The notes under the pieces are model-generated. The model saw only the letters and a list, made by a program, of their open reading frames with translations, was not told the DNA's origin and made no database searches. DNA of 12,719 nucleotides, taken from contig DLAJ01000043.1 in the NCBI GenBank assembly GCA_002493905.1, positions 1-12,719 of the forward strand, in the 5' to 3' direction. The stretch's first letter is position 1, and each line of letters opens with the position of its first letter. Shown one piece after another: positions 1 to 7,100 of this stretch. The position numbers were made by a program, and so were the translations under genes. Origin of the DNA: Lachnospiraceae bacterium UBA7050 (GTDB lineage: Bacteria > Bacillota > Clostridia > Lachnospirales > Lachnospiraceae).

Positions 1-1
1 C

Positions 2-2356
2 ATCACCGGAGAAATGCTTGAAACGGTCACCGCTCTGAAGCTTGCATTTGAAGCAAAAGAAAGCGGCGCACATGCGGCCGGATTAGACGAATCCATGAAA
101 GCATATCAGGAAAAACTTGCCGGATTAGCTTCCGGCTACGGAACCTTTTCCTTCGATTTCAACGCGGCAGACACCAAATCATCCTCCACCTCGAGGTCCG
201 CTTCTTCCGCAAAAGCCGCCGCTGAGACCTTCGACTGGGTCTCGCAGGCAATCGAACATGTAGAAAAAGAAATCGAAGAACTCGATGACACCGCAAACTC
301 AAGCTACTCCACCTTCTCAGAGAAGAACGAAGCGTTCGCACAGGAAATCAGAAAAGTCAGCGAGGAAATTGATCTCCAGCAGCAGGCATATAAAAATTAC
401 ATACAGAAAGCAGATGCCGTCGGCCTCTCCGACCACTACAGAGACCTCGTCGAAAACGGCGCTTCCGTCATGGAGGACATTTCTGACGAAGCACTGAAAA
501 ATCAGATCAGCGAATACCAGAAATGGTATGACAAAGCGCAGGATGTCTCTAAAGCAATCAGAAGCCTTAAAACGGACATGAAGGAACTCTATGTCCAGGT
601 TTATGAATTACAGACCGAACGCTTAAAGGACCGGCTTGACAGTGAATCCATCACACAGAAACAATATTTAGCCGGTCTGAAGGAGGTCTATGAAAAATTC
701 TTTACCGGTCTGGAAGATTTTGCAGAACAGCACCATGCAGCCGTATTAAATTATCTTACAGAGGAAAAGAATTACTTAAACAACGTTGCCAGCGCCGCTG
801 CCTCTCTTGCAGATGCAGAGATCGACAAAATAAAGGATCATGCGGATGAACAGGAAAGCATGCTCCAAAAACAGATTGATCTGCTCGAAGCAAAGAAAAA
901 ACCTTTACAGGAAGAACTGGACGCTTTAGATGATAAAGCCAAAAGAGAAAACCTGATCTTAAATCTTCAAAAAGCACAGTATGAGTTAGCAAGGTCTGAA
1001 AACCAAAGAACAAGCCTCGTATACCAAAACGGTCAGATGGTCTATACCTCTGATTCCGAAGACATAAGAAATGCGCAGAAAGGCATCGATGATGCAGCGC
1101 TTGAAATACAGAAACAATCCATCCAAGACCAGATTGACGCACTTGATGATGAGATTCACATCTATCAGGAGCTCATTGACCATGTCAACAACATGGCAGA
1201 CGCTCAGATTGATGCACTTGAAAAAGTCAGAAGCAAATGGCAGGAAGTCATCGACCAGCGGGAATATGCCGCAAATGTTTCCATGCTCACAGACGAGTTT
1301 GGTGCAAATGCGATTCCAAAGATACTGGCAGGGTATGACGACGACTTACTTTCACAGTGGAAATCCAACTATATCAGCACACTTGCTGGCATCGACATGG
1401 AAAGCCAAGGCTATATTGGCAGCATGACACAGCAGATCGCATCACTATATGATGTAGATTTATCCCCATTGCAAAGCCAGTTCCAAAATGTAACAACGTC
1501 CATAAGCGGTGTAACAGTTGCTTTTGGAAAAGCGGCATCCGCTGTCGGAAATGGTATCAGTGCTCCTGTTTACGAACAAAAAGAAGGCGAGCCTTCTTCA
1601 ACAAATGGAAGCCTGTCTGATTCTATCACTGGTCTTGGCATCGTCTCCAGTCAAACGCTTCCCAATGTAACGTCAGGCGTGGGCGCGATTGAAGACGCAG
1701 CCATAAACGCTGCATCAGAAATATCTCATATCGCAGATGCCATCGACAACATACCGGAATCCAAGGATGTGACAATTTCTATCCATACGACCGGAGATGG
1801 TCATGTCTCTGGCGGCATCTCGTCAAACATATCACAAATCGGATATACGGAAGTTCATACTTATGCTGCTGGAACGAAACTTGCCAAAAAAGGACTCGCC
1901 ATTGTTGGAGAGGAAAAACCGGAAGTTGTTGTTACAAACGATAAAAAAGCATTCCTTGCAGAACAGCCCACCCTCCTTCATATGAAAGGCGGCGAAACAG
2001 TCTTTGATGGTGACGAAACTGCCAGAATGCTGAAAGCAAAAGGCTTCAAACCGCTTACACCGGAAAAATCTTTAACATTCAAAACATTCAGTCAATTTAC
2101 ACCCGAGGAAATCAGTCAGAGGTTTTCATTCAATCCGCCCAATCCTGCAGGAATCCTATCTTCATCCGTAGTCCAGAACGCAAGCAGCGTGAACAACAGT
2201 TCCATCAATAAGCCATCCTTTACGCTGGAAAACGTCCATATTCACTGTCCCGGCGTCACCAAAGACGAAGTTGCAAAACAGATTGGGGCGGAATTAAATC
2301 ATGTGTTTAACGGATTGAGCCTGAAAGCGTATCAAAGGGCGAGCATCACGAGATAA
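2..2356 (+). CDS. Phage tail tape measure protein, C-terminal part (5' partial)
   Basis: The reading frame is open to the left edge; the first ATG at 14 has no ribosome binding site and is preceded in frame by ITGE, so this is probably the C-terminal ~784 residues of a longer protein. Tape measure proteins set the tail length of siphophages and myophages and are threaded through the tail tube. Counting from the ATG at 14, residues about 75-420 are rich in charged heptad-like stretches (for example around 259-320), as expected of a long coiled coil. A Ser/Gly-rich region follows. Near residues 625-665 lies the late tape-measure motif LAIVGEEKPEVVV, then KGGETVF. The end, LKAYQRASITR, resembles tape measure C-termini of Clostridia prophages. 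It is the only clear plus-strand gene. No distal tail, holin or lysin genes follow, so the prophage seems truncated here. Family assignment rests on composition and C-terminal motifs; no search was possible. Confidence 0.8.
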   Translation: MTGEMLETVTALKLAFEAKESGAHAAGLDESMKAYQEKLAGLASGYGTFSFDFNAADTKSSSTSRSASSAKAAAETFDWVSQAIEHVEKEIEELDDTANSSYSTFSEKNEAFAQEIRKVSEEIDLQQQAYKNYIQKADAVGLSDHYRDLVENGASVMEDISDEALKNQISEYQKWYDKAQDVSKAIRSLKTDMKELYVQVYELQTERLKDRLDSESITQKQYLAGLKEVYEKFFTGLEDFAEQHHAAVLNYLTEEKNYLNNVASAAASLADAEIDKIKDHADEQESMLQKQIDLLEAKKKPLQEELDALDDKAKRENLILNLQKAQYELARSENQRTSLVYQNGQMVYTSDSEDIRNAQKGIDDAALEIQKQSIQDQIDALDDEIHIYQELIDHVNNMADAQIDALEKVRSKWQEVIDQREYAANVSMLTDEFGANAIPKILAGYDDDLLSQWKSNYISTLAGIDMESQGYIGSMTQQIASLYDVDLSPLQSQFQNVTTSISGVTVAFGKAASAVGNGISAPVYEQKEGEPSSTNGSLSDSITGLGIVSSQTLPNVTSGVGAIEDAAINAASEISHIADAIDNIPESKDVTISIHTTGDGHVSGGISSNISQIGYTEVHTYAAGTKLAKKGLAIVGEEKPEVVVTNDKKAFLAEQPTLLHMKGGETVFDGDETARMLKAKGFKPLTPEKSLTFKTFSQFTPEEISQRFSFNPPNPAGILSSSVVQNASSVNNSSINKPSFTLENVHIHCPGVTKDEVAKQIGAELNHVFNGLSLKAYQRASITR

Positions 2357-2377
2357 CCGGAGCCACACACCTATTAC

Positions 2378-2420
2378 CTCCTCCCTCCCCGCAGTGCGGG
2401 TGCGGGAGGAGTGCTTTGAT
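2378..2420 (+). terminator. Possible terminator after the tape measure gene
   Basis: A GC-rich hairpin starts 21 nt after the tape measure stop codon. The arm CTCCTCCC pairs with GGGAGGAG (2404-2411); a TCCC bulge is followed by CGCA pairing with TGCG and a 7-nt loop. The downstream TGCTTTGATTATTTT is only partly T-rich, so it is an imperfect intrinsic terminator. Confidence 0.45.
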
Positions 2421-2654
2421 TATTTTACCCGATTTGTTATGCCGGCACCAACAATTAAATTTTCACTTACTACTGGAATTTCTGAATCTGTGTGTTGTGT
2501 ATGTATGTTAATTGTTACAATTTTCAGATATGCAAACTATACACATCCAATTTTCTACAATCCATGTACTGCCAATACATTGAATTAGTGTGTTGCTTAT
2601 CGAGCGCACGTTTTATATTCAAAATTAAATCGAGTGTATGTTTGTACGCCAAGG
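2421..2654. other. AT-rich spacer with no supported gene
   Basis: Short plus-strand frames here give cysteine- and tyrosine-rich peptides with no ribosome binding site and no recognisable motif. I see no RNA gene. It separates the phage remnant from the minus-strand block and may be decayed phage or element DNA. Confidence 0.5.
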
Positions 2655-2692
2655 ATAAAAAATATCAGCCATCGTTTTAATTTTGATGGCTG
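2655..2692 (-). terminator. Intrinsic terminator of the small membrane protein gene
   Basis: On the minus strand a perfect 8-bp stem (CAGCCATC with GATGGCTG, 2666-2673 and 2685-2692) with an 11-nt loop is followed by ATATTTTTTAT. The stop codon of the 71-aa gene (2677-2679) lies in the loop. The plus strand after the stem is also T-rich (2695-2709), so the site could work in both directions. Confidence 0.75.
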
Positions 2693-2892
2693 GCCATTTC
2701 TTTTCTTTTATCTGCCATGACTTCTTCTATTATTTCTTTATAATCACAATACATGTACTTTTCTAAGCTATCTACCTTCATGGTAGACAATACACTATGC
2801 ACAATATACATTATCAAAAAAAGCACTAAAACAAAGACAATAATATATACTATACTGCTATTTCTATAGTCGTTATTGATCACAATTTTCAT
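2677..2892 (-). CDS. Small single-pass membrane protein of unknown function (71 aa)
   Basis: I do not recognise this protein. Residues 14-35 form one strongly hydrophobic segment rich in Ile, Val, Leu and Phe, preceded by a short N-terminus holding Lys2 and Arg10. A hydrophilic, acidic and lysine-rich tail of about 35 residues follows, with a Cys at 49. This suggests a bitopic membrane protein; its orientation is not clear. Its stop codon sits inside the loop of a good intrinsic terminator, which supports a real transcription unit. The ribosome binding site is weak: AAGG lies about 13 nt and again 1-4 nt before the ATG. The ATG is only 28 nt past the T-tract of the tRNA-Glu terminator, leaving no room for a separate promoter after it, so expression may depend on read-through. 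It could instead be a chance frame or an element remnant. Confidence 0.45.
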   Translation of the reverse strand: MKIVINNDYRNSSIVYIIVFVLVLFLIMYIVHSVLSTMKVDSLEKYMYCDYKEIIEEVMADKRKEMASHQN

Positions 2893-2920
2893 GCCTTAAC
2901 AGCCTACCTTTTTGACAAAT

Positions 2921-2976
2921 AAAAAATGCCCAAAACCGCATAAATACTGGTTTCCGGCATTCTTTAGGGTTGGGCT
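2921..2976 (-). terminator. Intrinsic terminator of tRNA-Glu
   Basis: On the minus strand GCCCAA plus CC (within 2968-2975) pairs with GG and TTGGGC (within 2928-2937). A long internal loop holds further weak pairing. The stem is followed directly by ATTTTTTATTT. It begins 17 nt after the mature tRNA 3' end. Confidence 0.7.
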
Positions 2977-2991
2977 GTTCTAAAACAATAA

Positions 2992-3063
2992 CAGCTGATA
3001 GGGGAATCGAACCCCTGTTTCCGCCGTGAGAGGGCGGCGTCTTAACCGCTTGACCAATCAGCC
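2992..3063 (-). tRNA. tRNA-Glu (anticodon CTC)
   Basis: The minus strand folds as a 72-nt cloverleaf. The 7-bp acceptor stem pairs GGCTGAT with ATCAGCT and ends in a G-U pair at 1:72. The D stem is GTC/GAC, with GG in the D loop. The anticodon stem is CCGCC/GGCGG around loop CTCTCAC, giving anticodon CTC, which reads GAG (Glu). The variable loop has 4 nt. The T arm is AGGGG-TTCGATT-CCCCT. The discriminator base is G, usual for tRNA-Glu. The CCA end is not encoded. Its 3' end points toward the phage-derived DNA at the left of the window. Confidence 0.95.
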
Positions 3064-3093
3064 ATTTTTCTGCCTTAAGCAAGGCACTTGCTT

Positions 3094-3122
3094 ATAATAG
3101 TATATTTTCAGAGAAAAAGCAA
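3094..3122 (-). promoter_or_regulatory. Promoter of tRNA-Glu
   Basis: On the minus strand a -35-like TTGCTT (3117-3122) and a -10-like TATTAT (3094-3099) are 17 nt apart. The predicted start falls about 24 nt before the tRNA. A perfect 7-bp dyad, AAGCAAG-GCA-CTTGCTT (3077-3093), abuts the -10 box. Confidence 0.6.
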
Positions 3123-3189
3123 TACCTAAATTCACTTTTTTATAAAATTTTCCACATGCCTGTTTTGCCGTCTCTTACGAAGTGAAATC

Positions 3190-3837
3190 TTACTTGAAAC
3201 CGTGCCCCTTTTCCATCAACACCGTCTTTTGATTAAAATACGCCTCCAGCATAAAAAAGATCGTCGCATACGCATATAGGTCATAGTGCTCTATGCCGAG
3301 GCGCTCCTCTCCCCTGATCTGGGACAGATTAAACAAAATCCCGCTCCATGTGCCCCGCATTCCCTTCACCTTCGATGCCGGCGGCATCATCGGGAAACGC
3401 TCAACAATGCGCTCTTTACGCAGGCGCCTTTCCTCGCTGTCAATCCCTCTCGCATTATCCACTTCGCACAGCATATAAAATGACAGAAACTTATTTGCGG
3501 CGTAAAACGCGGCAAATTCACTGGCATAATAAAGAAATGATTCCACCGGCTCCCCATGCTGCTTCATCGCCTCAAGCAGATGTCCCTTGTGAAAAACCGG
3601 TACAGTCAGAAAAGCCCCGCACATACACGACGCCACTTTATGCCTGTCCAAAATTTCCGCATCGCTGTTGTAGACCTGCCTCCGGTAAATAACCCGCAGC
3701 TTAGAGTACTCATTGAAAATTTCCCGCTTGCAAGGCGCTAAATTCCGCTTTTCGATAAACGGGGCATATTCCAGCATCTCTTCAATAAACGGTGCGATCT
3801 CCCGGTCAAAAATCTCATCAAACAATTCTCTCTTCAT
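3190..3837 (-). CDS. Conserved-looking hypothetical protein, second gene of a coupled pair (215 aa)
   Basis: I do not recognise this family. It looks like a soluble, mostly helical protein with no signal peptide. Charged N-terminal helices (1-50) lead to DRHKVASCMCGAF at 64-76, then to aromatic stretches at 101-124 and 186-203 (FLYYASEFAAFYAANKF; YDLYAYATIFFMLEAYF). A basic segment (131-147) lies between them. The aromatic segments contain charged residues, so they read as amphipathic rather than membrane-spanning. The ATG overlaps the stop of the upstream 57-aa gene in ATGA, with AGGGG about 9 nt upstream, so translation is probably coupled. Codon use resembles the polC region rather than the AT-rich island, suggesting resident DNA. 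Conserved-looking His, Cys and Asp residues at 64-73 could bind a metal or ligand, but that is only a guess. Confidence 0.8.
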   Translation of the reverse strand: MKRELFDEIFDREIAPFIEEMLEYAPFIEKRNLAPCKREIFNEYSKLRVIYRRQVYNSDAEILDRHKVASCMCGAFLTVPVFHKGHLLEAMKQHGEPVESFLYYASEFAAFYAANKFLSFYMLCEVDNARGIDSEERRLRKERIVERFPMMPPASKVKGMRGTWSGILFNLSQIRGEERLGIEHYDLYAYATIFFMLEAYFNQKTVLMEKGHGFK

Positions 3838-4007
3838 GTTCTATACCCCTGCTCCGCAACCTTCCTATACGACTGATAGGCGTCCTCCATTTTGTAATCC
3901 TGGTTGTTTGATGTAATCTCCTTTTGCATGAAATTCTCGTAAGTCACTTTTCTGCATAGGCTGGCATCATCCTTCAAGTAATCCTTAAGCCCTTTCACTT
4001 TCCCCAT
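3834..4007 (-). CDS. Small hypothetical protein, first gene of a coupled pair (57 aa)
   Basis: This gene is below usual length cut-offs but well supported. On the minus strand an ATG at 4007 follows a strong GGGGGAGGG ribosome binding site at about 4 nt. The frame runs 57 codons to a TGA whose bases overlap the ATG of the 215-aa gene (ATGA). The protein starts MGKVKGLKDYLKDD, is very hydrophilic and rich in Lys, Asp, Glu, Tyr and Gln, and has one Cys (18). It has no membrane segment or recognised motif; helical content is likely. The 4-nt overlap implies linked production, so it may be a small partner of the 215-aa protein. It does not resemble a typical antitoxin or ribbon-helix-helix protein by eye, and I name no function. 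Confidence 0.8.
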   Translation of the reverse strand: MGKVKGLKDYLKDDASLCRKVTYENFMQKEITSNNQDYKMEDAYQSYRKVAEQGYRT

Positions 4008-4090
4008 TGCGCCCTCCCCCAGTTTATCGTGTGATCCGAATATTTTTCCAGTCAGATATCTGTAAACGGTTCATACAATATTCTTCTTTT

Positions 4091-4099
4091 ATTATAGCA
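4091..4099 (-). promoter_or_regulatory. Extended -10 promoter for the 57-aa/215-aa pair
   Basis: The minus strand reads TGCTATAAT, a perfect -10 box with the TG extension that can replace a good -35. No convincing -35 is seen 17 nt upstream. It lies about 85 nt before the 57-aa ATG and just after the polC stop, so the pair may be transcribed independently of polC. No clear terminator separates them, so read-through is also possible. Confidence 0.55.
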
Positions 4100-4133
4100 C
4101 ACTTACAGCCATCTGCATCCCTATTCCCGTCAG

Positions 4134-7100
4134 CTACGACACAAAATCAAACAGACTAAGCTGGTTTGAAAGCGGAATATCGCCGAGCAGCCCCATTTCC
4201 GCCATTTCATCCACGCATTTCTTCGGCGTTTTTGTCCGGTCATAGAAATCGTCCCGCGATAAAAAAGGACCGTCCTTTGCCGCCTCGACGATCGCATCCG
4301 CAATCGCCTCGGAAATGCCGTCAATGCTTGTTAGGGACGGCATGATCTTTCCGTCGTCCGTCACTGTAAACAGGCGGGACTGCGCCTTGAAAATATCAAT
4401 CGGTTCAAACTCAAATCCGCGCGCATACATCTCCTGCACGATCTTCATGTCGCCGTAAGCGTCCTGCTCCTTATTGGCAAGCGTATCCATCCGCTTCTTG
4501 TAATCGCTCATAATGCTCTCCAGATGCGCCTTTCCCCTGCACATAAGCGCATAGGAAAATGCTTTGGCACGGATGGAAAAGTATGCCGCATAATACGCCA
4601 GCGGATAATTCACTTTGCAGTAAGCGATCCGCCACGCCATCATGACATACGCCGCCGCATGCGCCTTCGGGAACATGTATTTAATCTTTTTGCACGACCA
4701 GATATACCACTCCGGCACGTCATGCTCCCGCATGACCTGTTCCATCTCGTCAGTTAAGCCCTTTCCCTTCCGCACCTTCTCCATGATCGTAAACGCCTGC
4801 TCGCTCTCGATGCCCTTCTGGATCAGATAGATCATGATGTCGTCACGCGTGCAGATCGCGGTGGAAATCGTCGCCTTCCCCTCTTCGATCAGCGTCTGAG
4901 CGTTGCCGAGCCACACGTCCGTCCCGTGGGATAAGCCCGAAATACGGACCAGATCGGAGAAGGACTGTGGTTTGGTATCCTTTAACATCTGGATGACAAA
5001 ATCCGTACCAAACTCAGGAATACCGAGCGACCCAAGCTCACAGCCGCTGATCTCATCCGGCGTAATGCCAAGCGCCTTCGTCGATGAAAACAGGGACATC
5101 ACCTGTTTATCATCAAGGGGAATCTTCGTCGGATCAACGCCAGTCAAGTCCTGAAGCATCCGGATCATTGTCGGATCATCGTGCCCGAGTATGTCAAGCT
5201 TTAACAGGTTATGGTCAATGGAGTGATAGTCAAAATGCGTTGTAACGATCGGCGTTGTCATGTCGTTTGCCGGATGCTGCACCGGCGTAAACGAATTGAT
5301 CTCTTCTCCGACCGGCAGCACGACAATACCGCCCGGATGCTGCCCTGTCGTGCGCCGGACGCCCGTACATCCGATGGAGAGGCGGTTGATCTCGCTTGCG
5401 CGTTTTTTGACGCCGCGCTCCTCAAAATATTTGCGCACGTAGCCGTACGCCGTTTTATCCGCAACCGCGCCGATCGTCCCCGCACGGTACGTCTGCCCGT
5501 ATCCGAAGATGACCTCCGTATACTTATGCGCTTTACTCTGATATTCTCCGGAAAAATTAAGGTCAATATCGGGTTCCTTATTTCCCTTAAATCCGAGGAA
5601 TGTCTCAAACGGAATATCAAATCCGTCCTTGACAAGCGGCTTTCCACAGTTCGGGCAGATCTTATCCGGCATATCACAGCCGCTTCTGCCTGAAAACGCC
5701 GCGACCTCCTCAGAATCAAAATCCGTATAAAAACAATTGGCGCAGCGGTAGTGCGGCGCGAGGGAATTCACTTCCGTGATTCCTGCCATAAACGCCACAA
5801 ACGAAGAACCCACCGACCCCCGCGAGCCGACTAAATATCCGTCCTCCACCGACTTCCAGACAAGCTTCTGCGCAATGATATACATCACGGCAAAACCGTT
5901 TGAAATGATAGAATTTAATTCCCTCTTCAGGCGTTTCTCCACGATCTCAGGCAGATTTTCACCGTAGAGCTCATGCGCCCTGTTATAGCAGATATCCGTA
6001 AGAATCTGATCGCTGTTTTCAATGACCGGCGGACACTTGTCCGGGCGGACGGGTGAAATAAACTCACACATATCCGCGATCAGGTTCGTGTTCGTGATCA
6101 CGATCTCCTCCGCCTTCTCTGGCGGCAGATACGAAAATTCTGCAAGCATTTCCTCGGTCGTCCGAAGATACAGCGGCGCCTGTTCATCCGCATCCGGAAA
6201 GCCCTGTCCCGCCATCAGAATACGGCGGTAAATCTCGTCTTCCGGATTTAAGAAATGAACGTCGCAGGTCGCAACAACCGGCTTCCTATACTGCTCTCCA
6301 AGCGCAATGACTTTTTTATTCAGGGCGATCAGATCTTCGTCACTGTTGATATGGGACAATTTCTCATCACGGATCATAAAACGGTTATTTCCGATCGGCT
6401 GTACCTCCAGATAATCATAAAACCGCACGATCCTGCTGATATCCTCCTCCGACTTTTCTTCCACAAGCGCGCGGAACAATTCACCTGCCTCACAGGCGCT
6501 GCCGATGATCAGTCCCTCGCGGTACTTCATAATAAGACTTTTCGGCATCTTCGGACGGCGGCTGAAATAAGTAAGATGGGACTCTGAGATCAGTTTATAA
6601 AGATTAATGCGTCCGGTATCATTTTTTGCCAGAACAATCACATGATACGCATGCATTTTTCTGACCGCATCCGTATTCGATGCGCCGAGCGCATTCACCT
6701 TGGACAAATCGTCTATGTCCTGCTCTTTACACATATCAAGCAGCTTTAAGAACATCTGTGCCGTCGCCTCCGCGTCATTGACCGCACGGTGATGCCCCTC
6801 CAGCGAAATATTTAATTTTTTACAGATCGTATCAAGCGTAAATTTGTTTAAGTCCGGCAGCAGGGCACGCGAAAGCCCTACCGTGTCCAGATAGGTATAA
6901 TCCGTGGCAAAGCCCTGCCTCCTGCAGTTTTCCTTCAAAAAGCTCATATCAAAGTCGGCGTTATGCGCCACAAGGACCGCACCCTCGCAAAAAGACACAA
7001 ACTCCGGCAGAATCTCTTCGATCATAGGTTCATTCACAACCATGCTGTCATGAATGTTCGTCAGCTTTTCGATCTCATACGGAATCGGTACGTCGGGATT

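Noticed and set aside
2568..2581. ACTGCCAATACATT occurs here and again at 10256-10269, one copy on each side of the core block
   Set aside because: A single 14-bp match is not surprising in 12.7 kb, and the flanks do not match, so I do not treat it as an attachment-site repeat.
2394..2680. Two overlapping plus-strand frames of about 62-64 codons after the tape measure gene
   Set aside because: No ribosome binding site, odd Cys/Tyr-rich composition, and the first starts inside the terminator-like hairpin.
2873..3082. A 69-codon minus-strand frame across the tRNA region
   Set aside because: It runs through the tRNA-Glu gene and its terminator; the peptide is an artefact of the tRNA sequence.
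5211..5719. Long frames opposite and alongside polC (about 150-160 codons)
   Set aside because: They are shadows of the strongly conserved polC frame, with Arg-rich low-complexity translations.
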